DNA from: Isoetes taiwanensis
Lineage: Eukaryota; Streptophyta; Lycopodiopsida; Isoetales; Isoetaceae
Assembly: GCA_021234155.1 (NCBI GenBank)
Contig: JAJEKV010000035.1
Span: 3,364,224-3,428,223, forward strand
DNA: 64,000 nt
Direction of reading: 5' to 3'
The number at the start of each line of letters is the position of its first letter. The first letter of the stretch is position 1. The notes beneath the pieces were generated by a model that worked only from the letters and a program-made list of their open reading frames with translations, did no database searches and was not told where the DNA came from. Positions 45,931 to 59,700 of the stretch are shown here, in pieces. Made by a program: the position numbers and the translations under genes.

Positions 45931-48224
45931 CACGAGCAGTCTATCTACAACAATCAGTTTCTAAAAGCTCTGGAGTTATTCATGCCTTTGTATCAGATGG
46001 AAATATCAAATGTACAGGCCTTTGTTAAATGTAAAAGCACTTCAGATGGAAATATCAGATGTACAGGTCTTTGTTAACCATAAAAGCAATTCGTCCTTTA
46101 TAAGCTCTGTCCAAATATCGACTGGGGAAAAACATGACATCACTTTTACCTTTTACCCAACCGTATAATAAACCATCAACATGGTTCATAGCATGCAAAA
46201 TAATTGGAATCTGGAGTACGGCATTGCTTAATTATGCAGTCTAAAACAATGCTGCAAAATTCTGAACAAAGAGATGTGAAGCTGGGGATTAAGCGTGAGG
46301 GTCAGTATTGTGGGATTCCACGTGGCCAGATTTTTTATATATAGGTAGGAAATGATACTGTAAGAAAGATGCCAAATGACAGCTCGTGCATTACTGACTT
46401 ACCCCATTCTTGTAGTGGCTCTGAACAGTTTATCATCCATATCATTGTAATAAAAACCATGTGACCCATTGAACATATTGCCTGACTGTGACTGGATGCA
46501 AAAAATGCAAGGAACACAGCATCATATCAGCAATGGTGGCACATTCCATCAACGTTAGTATCCATTAGGATTGCTAGAACCATTGAACTATATAAGCCTA
46601 GAAAGTATTGAACAGTCTAGGCACTTAAACTGTTTCAATTTCATCCTCCGGGAGTTGTACGTAATGTCAATTTCTTTCTTCAAGCTAAGGATGTATATGT
46701 CTTATTTATCTACAATAATATAAAATGCATGATGACACAAAGAAAAATAAATAACACAATAATGGTCATGTTTGTTGAATGCATATTCACTGAATCAATC
46801 TTACCCCTGTTCTCTTTTCCAATGTTAGGTTCAAGCTTTGCACATGCACATGCATGTAGAGTCAGAGGAATAAATCACTTCACATCCGCTCTTTCAATCT
46901 TCATGTCTACAGATTCCAACCCAAATGTAAACTGGAAACAAATCAGAACTTTAAATCTAACAAGGATCTCTGTAGAATCAGACTGCAAACACATGTCAAA
47001 AGTAAATATGCACTCGGAATCATGCAGTCTTACGTGATTGGAGGCATGTTATGCTTGTCAGGGTCTTCAAGCTAGTTTCCAAACACCTTTCCGTTTGATG
47101 GGCAAGTCAGGCAAAGTTTTTACAAAGGGCACTATCTATACTATACGAAGTGCAATATCTATACTATATGCCATGGCATGGTAATGAATGTGAACATTTT
47201 ACTGTTGTGAGTTGCACAACACTTTGCATGTGCAAATGCCATTGCACATGCAGTTCTCACATGTGCAGAGGCCAGAAGGATGGATTTTCGATAAACTACA
47301 TGCTTAGTAGTTCAATAATGACAGGCTATTATTTCCACAATGCGCATGTGCTTCATGTCCAACAATGTCATCTTGGTATACCAGCCACACAAGAAGTGTG
47401 CGTACCAGAAGATTGGGGAATCATTTACATGCATGTCATGTGTTTCTACTAGATTCCTTCATCTGCCACTTCATAGGCTTTCTAACTGGCCAAAGATGTA
47501 ACTGACCTAGCTCCTTTTATAGGATATCATAATCATACATTTAAGGGGCAAATGGTATGGGCATCCGTCTTACTTAAAGCCATTGTTTCAGATATTTTAG
47601 TCAGATGAAAGATGGGAAATCAATATCACTCCATGGCACAAAAGCTCACTGAGATTTTCGACTTGACGCAAGCAACAAAAGAAAAGGAAAACCATCATGC
47701 AGATTAAGCATGTTACATGGTTTAAAATTGTCTGAAGCAGCCAATAGCTTAGAAGGACCAAAGGACATGCTGAAGCATCAAAGCTCTACTAAGTCAAGAA
47801 ATCTGTTAAATATTGAAGAGTGAGATGTTCTAACTTGGATCTGCATCACAGGGATTGAAAATGATCCTAAGGCTGCATGTTTATTCATGCAGTGTAGCTT
47901 TAATAAGATATGTATTCTTGCTTATGTTCCATGAATCGGACTAATATGCGTGCCTCCACTTTAAAATAGAAGCTTTTACCTGTGCACGAAGAATGAAGGC
48001 ATCTTCTTCCAAAAATAATGTGATGTGATCTGTAAGATTATATATGATCCTGTGAGCTATTTATCTGCTGGGACATGCAATTTCTTCGGCGTCCTTTTAG
48101 AAAGGCAAAAAAAGGCAGGCCCTGCAAAAAAAAGAAAAAAATGGTCATTTGGGAAGGGACCTTTTTTAGGGTTCTTTTTTTTCCGTCTTTTTAAGCTCAC
48201 CTGGAGCAGAATAAAACAGCAGCA

Positions 48225-49763
48225 ATGGAGAAGAAAGGCAAACGTGCTTCCGAATTCAACAATCTCAAGCTTCTGGCAGATACGGCAGTGGCGAATATCA
48301 TGACGATGTCAAACCCTACAGCGGACCTCATCAGCCTCATCGACAAGCTCAATCCGCCGTCTGCTGCTCCACCGTCAAGCCCAGATGAGCCCTTGCTCGA
48401 TTGTGACCTCTGCCTGTATCAGGATCCGGCACAAATTGCGAGCACAAGTCGAAGTCAAGCCTTCGAGGGTCTTGACTCTCAAGGTCTTCCCATTAAGAAA
48501 CGCAGACTCGATTCCGCAACAGTTGCAGCAGATTATTATAAATATTATTACCATGGTACCTACGAGACTCCTGCTCGTCCTTTTCTCAGACAATTGGATA
48601 TCCCGTATCAGCCCCCTATGGAAGTAATGAACCACAATCTCACAGTCGATTTGGATCTGAGGCTGTGGTTTGATGATCATGTTGCAGATTCGCCTCAAAT
48701 TTCAGGAACTGACCAAGTCCATGTAAAGGTCAATGGAAAAGAAAAGAACCAGGCCAAGAATGAGGTCGAGGTCAATGATAAGAGAATGAGGCATGCCATA
48801 GTTATGGAGATCAAGCAATATTTGGAACAGAAGCTATTGAAGTCAGGGTTCGATGAGACAATGCCTTGGCCTCAAGTTGTAGAACTTGGTATCAGCCATG
48901 GGAACGCACAAGGTAGCCCCATTGAGATCCAAGAAGCCAATAAGAATAAGAATGATATTTTATCGTCCACTGAGGTCAATAAGAAAGGCAAGCAAAATGT
49001 CGATCATAAGCCATTGGGGTTATGGTTCGATGAGTTGAAGCCTTTACCTCAACTTGCTAATCTTGGTAGTGAGGATATAAAAAATGTGAATGCACAAGAC
49101 AGTCTAACTGTGAGATTCCAGATCGACCAAAAAGGCAAGCAACATGTCAGTCATGAGCCATTGATGAAGCCCGGGTTCGATGAGCCAAAGCCTTGGCCTC
49201 AACTTCTTGATAGCCATGTGGATGCACAAAAAAGACTACCTTGTGTTAATACATGGGCGTCTAGGAATTTGAAAGACGTAAATGAAAATGAAGCTTTTGG
49301 TCCTCATTTAGTAGGCCAACATTGTCAAAAACCTTCCAAGAATAAGAGATTGAGAGGGGATGATTGCTTGGCAACAGAACATGATCGAGTTACTATTCAA
49401 GCCCTTGGCTCTTCATGGGAGCACATGTTTGATAAGGAGTTGAGTGAGAGTGACACCAAGTCAAAGAGGCTCAACAGAATAGTGATCCCAATGAGAGCAA
49501 CCCAATACTTCCCAATGGTGGTGGAAGGGGATCATCTCATGCTCACATTCTCTGACGAGGACGGAACTCAGTGGACATTCAAGTACAAATATTGGAAAAA
49601 ATCTGCAAGCTTTGTGTTCACCACCAATTGGATTCACTATATTGGGAAAAAGAATTTAGTGGCCGGTGACGTGGTTTCATTCTACAGAAAATGTGATAAC
49701 CCGAATGAGATGATGATTACGTATAAAAGATTAAGTGCAAAAAATCTTGCACCAAACAAATAA
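48225..49763 (+). CDS. B3-domain DNA-binding protein, copy 2
   Basis: An intact 512-residue frame, nearly identical to copy 1. It lacks four residues (one KGKQ repeat) in the Lys-rich linker near residue 300 and has scattered single changes, many silent. The C-terminal B3 domain (RIVIPMRATQYF to VVSFYRKC) is unchanged. Both reading frames are kept open although flanking pseudogenes have decayed, which suggests recent duplication or selection. Its 5' UTR has extra sequence (about 48137-48205) missing in copy 1. Confidence 0.85.
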   Translation: MEKKGKRASEFNNLKLLADTAVANIMTMSNPTADLISLIDKLNPPSAAPPSSPDEPLLDCDLCLYQDPAQIASTSRSQAFEGLDSQGLPIKKRRLDSATVAADYYKYYYHGTYETPARPFLRQLDIPYQPPMEVMNHNLTVDLDLRLWFDDHVADSPQISGTDQVHVKVNGKEKNQAKNEVEVNDKRMRHAIVMEIKQYLEQKLLKSGFDETMPWPQVVELGISHGNAQGSPIEIQEANKNKNDILSSTEVNKKGKQNVDHKPLGLWFDELKPLPQLANLGSEDIKNVNAQDSLTVRFQIDQKGKQHVSHEPLMKPGFDEPKPWPQLLDSHVDAQKRLPCVNTWASRNLKDVNENEAFGPHLVGQHCQKPSKNKRLRGDDCLATEHDRVTIQALGSSWEHMFDKELSESDTKSKRLNRIVIPMRATQYFPMVVEGDHLMLTFSDEDGTQWTFKYKYWKKSASFVFTTNWIHYIGKKNLVAGDVVSFYRKCDNPNEMMITYKRLSAKNLAPNK

Positions 49764-50258
49764 TATCTGAAGAAAAGTACAGCATAGACTTAGAAATTTA
49801 TCGTCATACATGGAACAACTTCTTCGTGCGACTCCTCATGAAAGGAAGAAACTTCATCATTCTTGTGCGATGGTTCGCACGAAAGATTCATATACGTAGC
49901 ATCAACATATGTGTATGTAATACTAATTCATGTACATAGCATCCATATATGTGTATCTAATACTAGCAAAGGGTGCCCTCTGATGTCGGGCATCCTATGA
50001 TTTTGTTTTGAATTTGTCTATGAGAGGCCTATTTTCAAGGAATCTTTGGAGCAGTAAAATAATGGATCATTCTACTAAATCGTCCATAAACCACAAACTT
50101 TAGAGTTTAGGCATTTGTGCTGAGAGTGTGGGCAAGAAACCAGAAGAAGTAGAAACTTGTCGTTCTCCAGCTCTGGATGTTTCCCTCTTTGATGTATATG
50201 CTAAACAATGTAAGTTAAGAAAGGAAAGCAGGTCCATACGTTTGTTAGGAATCAAGAG

Positions 50259-50394
50259 ATGGAGTCAGATGTTGTCACTGGAGGTGCTATAGTAAACATG
50301 TATGGTAAGTGTGATTGTCTAGAAGATGCAAAGCGGTTGTTTATTAAAATGCATGAACTAAATTTGATCTCCTGGAATATCACGGTTGCAGTTT
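50259..50394 (+). pseudogene. Truncated PPR fragment, copy 2
   Basis: GGAIVNMYGKCDCLEDAKRL matches the first repeat of the copy 1 fragment, then is cut at the duplication breakpoint and followed by unrelated sequence. Confidence 0.75.
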
Positions 50395-50826
50395 GGCATG
50401 ACAAAACAATGGATAGAGGAAATTTAGGAAGGCAAATAGTTTTATCCGTTCTCATAGCCAGCAATTCGGGCAAGAAATAGAGATCTGAGGCAAGAAAGAG
50501 CGACCTAGGCGGCGCGGCCCAAAAATTCGTCAAGCTGTCAAGTGAAGATTTCGTGTTTTAAAAACTGGTTGAAAAGGGCTATAATTTTAAGGTGGTTGAA
50601 ATTTCGGTATATAAATATAGCATATTCTATTATCATCCACTCCAACCCTACACCTTGCCCTGGCCCTAGGGGTTGCTTTGGATTTGTATTGTGGCGAGGA
50701 TTTGTATGTATGAAGGCCGATGTGGAAGGGGAGAGGCTACGTGTGAAGCAGAGGAGAGGATGATGGATGCATGGGAGGCGAAAGGGAGAAGAAAGGGTTT
50801 TGTTTTGGTAGAGCGGGGAAGAGGCT

Positions 50827-51117
50827 ATGGGCAAGGGCGGGGGTATGGCAGGGGCGGTTACGAGGCTAGTGGTGATACCAATGGCAGTATTTTGGGCGCT
50901 AGTTCTGTCGCCTCTGCTGGTGCCCGTCTTTCTGGTGCTGGGCTCCATCTTAGCGTTCTTCGTTGCGGCTTCTTGGCTCTTCCCTCTCACTCCACATCCA
51001 CTCCATAAACGCGAAGGCTTTCCAGACTCCGCTCATCCCCGCGGCTTCAAGCGCATCAGATTGGACGGTGACCACCATCAGCCCACTTATGCTGAAGTCG
51101 TCCGTTCCCATCCCTAA
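50827..51117 (+). CDS. Small predicted membrane protein
   Basis: A 96-residue frame in a locally GC-rich patch. After MGKGGGMAGAVTRLVV comes a strongly hydrophobic stretch at residues about 15-52 (WALVLSPLLVPVFLVLGSIL), long enough for one long or two short membrane segments. A basic, Pro/His-rich tail ends in TYAEVVRSHP. The composition and single clean frame look like a real small gene, but I recognise no family. Overlapping frames at 50673 and 50963 are shadows. Confidence 0.45.
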   Translation: MGKGGGMAGAVTRLVVIPMAVFWALVLSPLLVPVFLVLGSILAFFVAASWLFPLTPHPLHKREGFPDSAHPRGFKRIRLDGDHHQPTYAEVVRSHP

Positions 51118-54100
51118 CCACTTCTGCCTTCAGTATTTACCATCTACAGTTTCGGTTATACTTATTCATCGGCATTCCTCGACATTTCCTCACATTTTGG
51201 GCACCCCGAGAATAGATCCTGTTCTGCTGTAGTCTTTTACCTTTGGGTTCAACTCGAATTAAATCGTTTATGGCATACTGTATTATTTCTGTCTTAATCT
51301 TTGGGTTGTGGTGCGCTCTATAGTTATTTTAGCTTGTTTTTATGTAAATGCGTATATGTAATTTTTTTATTGTTGTGCATACATTTGTATAATTACATCT
51401 TGACCATTGCTTCATGGAACATTCCATCTAATATTCTCAATCCAGGAACATGATACTCCCCTTCGAAAACAAGACGAGGTCAAATTCTAATTTTCACATC
51501 ATTCTATGATTTCCAAACCATAGGGTGAAAGTCAATGATGCAGTCAATATAGAATTATTGTTTTTTTTTTTATCATTGGATCCAAGCACCATTCCATGGA
51601 TATGCTAAATGGACGGCTGTGGAATTTCCACATCAGACCCATGTATAAGTTTGTGCGTTCCATATGTGTATTCATATGTATATACATACATGAATTACAT
51701 CAATGATTATACAATATTATAATAAATAGAACACCATTGCATTGACATAAGAAATAAAGGTCAACCAGAACACTAGGCTGCTTGCAACAGATGGATTATG
51801 TTCTGCAATTGTGAAGTGGGGGAGGTATTACATATGGTTTTGCTTGGTTTAGGGCAGTATTCGTATGGCAAAATAATATTTTGCTAATGTCAGTAAATGG
51901 GTTTTGAGTTTCCTAATGTGTGTGGAATTTTTTCTTGTTATAGCTCTATCTTTTCGTGGAAAGTAGGGTTTCTGTCGTTTGTATGCGTGAGGGCAGGGCG
52001 ACATGGCCTTGGCGGCCTTCTTCTGGCGAAGCTCATGCCGGACTGCTTGGCCATGGCGGCCTCCTTGTGGCAAAATGATAGCTGAGTGCATGCCTGGCCT
52101 AAGAAGATAGTGGTGTAATTTCATTGCTTGACCCAAAGGATGATGCTGACGGAGTTGTTCTGGTGGATTTGTTGTTGCATGCTTCTTGCATCTTCCAGCA
52201 ATTTGCAGGGCGACGAAATCATGTTGTTTGCGCTTTTCTTTTTTTTCGTTGTTATAGTTTCAATTTTATGATGGCAGGGTAAATCGACGCCCTCTGTGCC
52301 AAAACCTGTAACATGGAATCGGATTTACAGGGATGTGTAAATCATTCCCAAAAATGCCTCGTGCTCTGTTGATTTTGGTTTCACGATGGCTAGATAAATT
52401 GATGCCTTATGTTCAACAAAGGGATTTCTATTTCGAACTTATTTTGCATATCTCTGAGGTATTCTGGTCTAATTTGAAGCATCATTACTTTTTGTGCCTC
52501 TGTTTTGCAGATTCCTCTGGTATGGAGCTAATGGCAGACACAACTTGAGTTTTTGTTGTGTTATCTAGAACGACAGGGTATTGATACTGCCGTCTCTTGG
52601 CAGGGGGTTCAAATCCCCAATTGTTTTGCTGAAGCTGCAGTATGTTGGTGGATAAATGCTGTGTGGATATCTTTGTGAAACAGATTCATGATATGCTGTA
52701 GTGCAGGCTCCTCTATTGCAATTTGTTTTCACATGTTTTTCTGTGTTAGAAGTGGGCAACGTTCAACAGTAATGGAGTTCCTTTGTCTGTGTAGTTGGTG
52801 TTAAGCACTCAGTATATACGTATTTGACTTCAATGGAATACGTTGTAGTGCACCTTAGGATGAGGTGGAAATTGGGGTTTGACCCCATCTTGACTTTCAA
52901 GGGACGGCCACATGTTGTGCATTGGGGATATGACATGGAATATTCTGATAATCAATGGTTGAGATTGAGCGATTATAGGATTAATATTATAGAAGAACTA
53001 TAAACTGCAGAAACTGCTTGGCAAGAAAGAAAATGGCCGGACTTCCATATGCACAAACTTCAACATTCTGCATTCATAAATAACCTTCACAAAGAAGCCT
53101 CAAGAAGAAGCTTCAGAAAGGACCTGTGTATGCAGAAGCTCTGTACATAAGCAAAAGCAAAACAGAAAGGCAACATGAAACATGAGATAAAATATGTCCA
53201 CAACAGATGCCACAACCATCTCAGGTCTATATAGCACGAAAATAGATTCTGCGAAGACGCATGAAACCACATGTACAAACTTTGATGTACAAACTTCCCA
53301 CACTTCATATTAAGCTACACAACAAAAGTGAACGACATAGGCCTGGAAAGTACAAGCTTCAGAAATAAGTTTGCAGCATCATACAGTCCAAAGTCGGCCT
53401 CCAAAGCAAGAACATAGACCATTTTATACAAAAGCAGAGCACCATCTCCCACTCTGTATCACACTCTTCGCCTGTAAATAAGAGCTTCAATCCCTGGCAG
53501 CAAACATGGCTATGGCAAACCATATGAGGAATTGGGCACTAAAATTTGGCCCTATGGATAGCGCGAAAAATGGACGTGCACCAATTTTCTTGCTTCTTTT
53601 GTCCTTTTCCCATTTTTTATGTTACAAGTCTCTTCTTGATAAAACTATGGGAAAATTTGAATTTTTGGCGATCTGAAGCTGAATTCCTGAGGATCTTCCT
53701 GCTGCCCTGGTAGAAGGGTAGCCTCAGCTGCAATCCTCATATTCGGATCTACAATTTGACTCCTATTCTGGTATACTTATGAAGCAGGATCCTTTCTTCA
53801 TTCGATCTTTCTTATGGAAACCTCTGTTTTCATAATTATAAGGGAGAAAGTTAGAATTTCGTGTGGATTTCTAAAGGGCTCGGCTACTGATCTTTGAAGC
53901 TCTTTGATTACTCAACAGTTCTTCCCGGACAATCTTTTTTTCTCGGAATTCACTTTTGTGCCCAGCAGTATTGATTTCGAGGTTCAAATCATCAATTCTT
54001 GGCTAGAAGAATTTGTGGGTTCGAGTGCAGTTGGTCCAGCAGGGATATTCAGAGTCCATTGTGATTGGTTGGATTATATGATCTCTGTTGAAGTTTACTC

Positions 54101-54290
54101 TCCCCAAGATCCTGCCCAATTTGGAGGAATTTCTCCCTAAATTCCTTTGAATTGTACGTGGATTTCTTTGCAATCGTTTACTACAGCATGTTTGGCTTCC
54201 CGATCCTCTTAGGTTAATTTTGGTTCATTCTAATGGTTTTCTATCCCCTGCTTTCTATTACTTTCCCCCCTTTTCAATTGTTAAAAATTT
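51118..54290. other. Intergenic DNA left of LINE
   Basis: No supportable gene. Short frames at 51.9, 52.3 and 53.1 kb have no recognisable domains. Sequence from about 53.9 kb to 54.3 kb may be the 5' UTR of the LINE. Confidence 0.4.
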
Positions 54291-54326
54291 TTGCATGAAC
54301 TTTTGTTGTTTCTCCTTGAATTTGTC

Positions 54327-56737
54327 GCAATGGTCTCCAATTTCCCAAAAAACCCTAAACATTTGGCTCTACTTCACGCATTCGCGCACCTTCCAGCTTC
54401 TGATCGATCCGCCATTCTTCCTAACTTGATATCCTTCCAAAATCAGCCTTCTGATACCATCCTGTTCGGAAACTTTGATAATTTATTGCTTCCGTCACCG
54501 GCTATGGATCCGATTTCTCATGATGTTCCTCATTGGGACAATTTGTCTGCCGATCCTGATCACAGGGGTATTCTCCATCCCCTAAATCCTGCAACTCAAA
54601 TTCCTATTCCATATGGTGTTGCAAGAGGTCACCCGGAGGTTCGCTCGGACAATGAACTGGATGAAAGGCTCAAGCGTACAAGAATTCCATATCTAAAAGA
54701 GCAGAAAATGAACATCTATCACGGTATTTCTTTGAATCTTCCAGTTGTGCATTCGAAAATAGATGCTCTTTCAAATTCTGCTGTAATCATCAAAGTTCAA
54801 AAGTGTGGAATTAAGCTTGAAAAACTGTGGGCCTTCCTTCTCAGTCTCAATAAAGGGATCCTAATTCAGGCTATCTATTGGCTTAACTATCCCTACATTA
54901 TGCTTGAATGTGGGAACTCCAGATCAGCAAATTTTTTTCTGAATTATGGACCTATGACCTATGATACTTCTCAATTGTCCTTCCTCAAGTGGCACCCTAA
55001 GCTTGACATTGATCAAATGAATAACTTGTGCATTGCCTCCACATCTTTATTTGGTCTCAATCCTATTTATTGAAATGAAGAGTGCTTTAAACTCTTATTC
55101 AATTCTGTTGGAACATATATTTCTACTGAATATTCCCCTGCCAAACCTCCCAGAAGCTTTGTTCAGCTCGACCTTTCTAAGGAAATCCCCCTTTCTATTC
55201 CATTCATAGATGCCTTTGGTTTTGAATCTCAATTAACTCTTAGATGGTCTGGATTGCCCTCAACATGTCAGAAATGCTTTCACAGGCATTTTTGGTATTC
55301 TAATTGCAAAACTTCAACAGAGGACTCCCAAGTTGATAGATTCCAACATGAAGCTCAGCCTCAAGAAGCTGAGCCTCAAAACAAAGTTTACATTCAAAAG
55401 AATACAGAGAAAAAGCAGGCAGATCAACTTGATTTGATCATTTCTACAAAGGGAAATTCCAGTAAGGATACTTAGTTCCAGAGGCTGCCAGAAAATGACA
55501 GGTTCAAGTGGACAAAAGTAAATGGAAGCTATTAAGAGAATCCAGAAAAATAAAGCAGCTAGAGATGAGATGAGAGATAGAGACAAAGTGTGTGAAGCTG
55601 AACACACAAACTATACAAAATATAATAGTCCTTTAACTGTGGGTGAACCTAAGCTGCTAGTTAAAGGGAATGTGAATGGAAAAGCTGCCCAGGCTACAGA
55701 CAACTCAAATTTCACTCTGAGTGAAATAATTAAAGAGGCCAAAGGAAAAGGCCAATGCTCATACAATCTTATGGATTATCCAATCAAGAATAACAGTAAG
55801 AGTGGGTCATTAGTTATGAAATCTCGAGACAAAGCAAAGTTCCAGCTGAATTCAAATCAGGTGAATTCACAATTAAAAATTTCCTTGCCAGCAAGATTGA
55901 ATCAACAAGGCAACAACAAATCAAATGAGTCAAAAAAGGACTCTCATCTGGCTAACAGTTCAAGTCAAACCACTGGAGACTTGACTCAAGAGTCAACACA
56001 GCAGCAGGGCAACCTGCAGGTCAACAGTCCAAACCCTTTTCAGGTACTATCTGACCTTAATAGTAATCTAGATCCTGAATTAAATAAAAGCAAGGTATGT
56101 GCTTCTACAGATTTGTCCCTCATCTGCACCCTTAAAAGAATCCACAGCTGTCCATCTCCTACCTGTTGATACAAACACTGTTGAATTGCCTTCCTTAATT
56201 GATCTTGACTTCCAAGTGGTAGCAAGTCCTTGCAACCCTTCAAATATATCCAACAAGTTTATTGATTAGATGGCCTCTCTGCAAAACCATATCTCACAAT
56301 CTTCAGACACGGAAGGAGCAAAAGGTAATTTTGATAATGACTTTGTGGCTGATCCTGAGATTGTTCCTGATCTTGTTCCTGACACTCCTGAGGATATAGC
56401 TGCTCAAAAGATGGAGCTTCAAGAAAAAAGAATCTCCAGGCAAGTTCTTACTTCTACTCCTTTAAACAACTATAAAAATTCTATGTTTCATTTTTACCCA
56501 GGAGGTTGTTCTGATTATACTGATAGCGAGGGATATGGGAGTGATAAAGAAAACTGGGACAAAGAGGAATATTTAGATGAAAATCTTAGTATTGATCCTA
56601 TGCATGTGAAGTCCCAGCCAATGAAAAAAACTGTCAGAAAGAATAGGGTTAAAAAAGATGTGGTTCTATCTGGTCTCAATAAAACTCCTGCTCAGAATAC
56701 AAGAAGCAAAAGAAAATCCAGAAAGATTAGGTTATAG
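54327..56737 (+). pseudogene. LINE ORF1 (RNA-binding Gag-like), broken
   Basis: Proposed start MVSNFPKNPKHLALLHAF at 54327. A DUF4283-like part (GIKLEKLWAFLLSLNKGIL, FLKWHPKLDIDQMN) runs to a stop at 55071. Beyond it the frame continues to a CCHC-type knuckle (CQKCFHRHFWYSNC, about 55260) and a Lys/Gln-rich tail in several frames with stops near 55475 and 56167. ORF1 proteins bind the element RNA. Decayed. Confidence 0.7.
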
Positions 56738-56775
56738 ATCCTTCTCTCTTATTGCCTCTCTCACATCTCTTTGAT

Positions 56776-59700
56776 ATGAAGATTCTTTCTTGGAATCTCA
56801 GAGGAATCAAAGGCCCTCTGAAGAGGAGAAGGGCCATTGCCCAAATTAGGCAATACAATGCAGACATCATTATTCTTCAAGAACTTAAACTTCCCTCCTT
56901 TGAATGTAGTAACTTAGGGGACTGGATTTACCCTAATTCCACCTCTATTTGGATCAGCTCATCTGGAGCAAGTGGTGGAATGGCTATTATCTGGAAAAAA
57001 GATATCAATCACTCTTCTTTCTATATCAGTCCCTCAAGGGCCTGGCAAGCCATGATATGCTCGGTATCCAACTCCAGATTTGGCATTATCAATGTCTATG
57101 CTCCAACTTCTCCCAAAGAAAGAGAACCAATTTGGGCCGAAATTAATTCCTGGCTGGATTCTCAAACTCTTGATAATTGGATCATTGCTGGTGACTTCAA
57201 CAATACACCCTCTTGGGATCTTAAACTGGGAAATAAAATCAATATGTCCAGAACTGAGAGGGAGAACTGGGATTCTCTTATTGCTGATAATAATCTGATA
57301 TATATCCCCTCTTCTACTGCCACCTATACCTGGTCGAACAAACAAAAGGATAAAGCAAGAGTTTTCTGTACTCTGGATAGATTCTATGTCTCTAACCCAT
57401 CTGCAGCCTTTTGGGACAATAGCTATGTTACAAGTGATGAAGGAACTTCTATCTCTGATCACCAGCCTCAGTTCCTTCATACCTCTCATGTCACCAATAT
57501 TAAAAGAGAAGGGAGCATGCCTTACAAGTTCAATTCTTCTCTTCTGGAGAATGATAAATTTTGCTCTCAATTCAGATCCTTTTATGAGAGTCTTTTTAAT
57601 AATTCTAATGTGGTTGCTGGAAATCAGATGCCTTCCATTTAATATTTCTACTCCAAAATCAAACAAATCAAAGGGTGGATTAAAAACTGGTCTAAGCTTA
57701 TCAAGGAGGAAAGAAGTAAAGAAAAAAACTAGCTTCTAGTGTATATGAAGGATATTAGATCTCTTCTTCAAAATGATCCTTCTAATTATAATCTTCATGT
57801 AGGAGAGGAAATCTTAGAGAGAAGAATTAAGAATATTGAAGAAATGGAAGCTAAGGGTTCAGCTATTAGATGTAAAATCAAGTATACTAATGATATGGAC
57901 TCTGGCTCCTCTAAATTCTTCTTCAGGGTTGCTAAGAGTAGGGTTCTGAGAAACTCCATTGCTGAGACCTCTGATGATCAAGGTAACAATTACAGTACTC
58001 ATTCTGAAATTGCAAACTTCTTTAAGAGCAGGTATATGGATATCTTTAATGACAAGCCAATTCCCTCCAACATGCAAATGAGTTCATCTCCACTGTGGAT
58101 TCTATTCTCCCTGAGCCTAGTGAAATCATGGATGATGCTATTACTGCCATCCCATCTCACAATGAGATCTATGAGATTCTCAATTCCTTCAGCAAGGGTA
58201 AATCTCTTGGGCCAGATGGTCTCCCTGCAGAATTTTACATTAAGTTCTGGGATATACTCAAAACTGATGTTATTTCCCTTGTCCATGCCTTCTGGAATTC
58301 TAATCATTTGCATCCTTCAATTTTCAGTGGCTTTATCTCTTTGATTCCTAAGGTTGATCATCCCTCTAAGTTTCAGGACTGGAGACCCATCTCCCTCACG
58401 AACACTACTTACAAGCTCTGTGCCAAGATCATTGCCCTGAGAGTCAAAAGCTTTCTTCAAAGAAACATCAGTCAAAATCAATCTGCCTTCCTTCCAAACA
58501 GATATATTTTAGATAATTATGTGGCTGCCATGGAAGGTTTGCACTGGAACAAAATCTCTATTCAAAATTGCATTCTTCTTAAGCTGGATTTTAAAAGAGC
58601 TTTTGATTCTGTGAGGTGGGATTTCTTAGATTTTGCCATGTCCAAAATTGGCTTCCCTCCCAAACTCATGAATCTAATTCATGGTTTAAACTCTAGGTCC
58701 AATTCTGCTGTTCTTATCAATGGTATCCCTTTTCGCTGTGGGGTTAGGCAAGGATGTCCTCTAGCCCCTTATCTTTTTCTTGTGGCTGCTGAACTCTTAA
58801 CCAAGGTCACTCTGCATTATCAGAATACTGCCCAGTTGAAAGGTTTAAAACTTCCAAATTCTGATGATAGTATCTCCATTCTCCAGTATACTGATGATAC
58901 CTTCTCCTTCCTTGATGCTGATCTGCAAAATATTAATCTCTTTCTCAAGATCTTAAGACAATTTTCTGCTGGCTCTGGTATTCAATTGAATTTGAGCAAG
59001 AGTATGATCATTGGAGACCTTAGTACTCCAGTTCTAGCTGGTATCAATGTTCTTCGTTCTAATCAGGCTACTAAATTATTGGGATTGCCAATAGCTTTGA
59101 ACCATAGCATCAAAGGCCTCTGGGACCCTATCATTTCGAGAATTAAAAAGAAGTTGAACAATTATGGGAATTATCTCTCTCTTGCAGGCAGATCTATCAT
59201 TGCCAATGCTGTTCTTGCCAGTTCTCATGTATACTTTTCCACAGCTCTAGTAGCTCCCAAATATGTTTATTTGGAGCTTGAAAAGATAATTAGAAATTTC
59301 ATCTGGAAGGGAAGTCATTTGGTTAACTGGAATTCCATATGCAAGTCAAAAGTATCTGGAGGTTTAGGGTGCAAGAATCTTTTTATCCAAGCTCAATCTC
59401 TTGCTGGCAAGCTTATTTGGAAAGCTATACATGGAAATCAATCTCCTGCTTATATCTTTATCAGGTATTGGATATCTCTAAGTCACCCTTGTGGTCATCC
59501 CTCAAGTCAACACATGCTTCCTCATTCTGCATTCAATCAGCTGAAACCAGGCTCTGGCATCTCTCCACTTATGTACAATCTCATCAAGGCTTGGAATGCT
59601 ATCTCTCCTAATTTCCAATTCATTAAAAGAGATGAGCTACATGCTGATGTTCCAATCTTCTGGAACCCTATTCTGACTGAGCAAAATTCTCCTGCTCTTG

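Larger units (their letters stand above)
46111..50394 (+). repeat. Segmental duplication, copy 2
   Basis: Partner of 33438-37698. The right breakpoint is after GTTGCAGTTT (about 50394), inside the PPR fragment. Confidence 0.93.

Noticed and set aside
57034-57666. 210-residue minus-strand ORF
   Set aside because: Shadow of the LINE endonuclease frame, which has all catalytic motifs on the plus strand.
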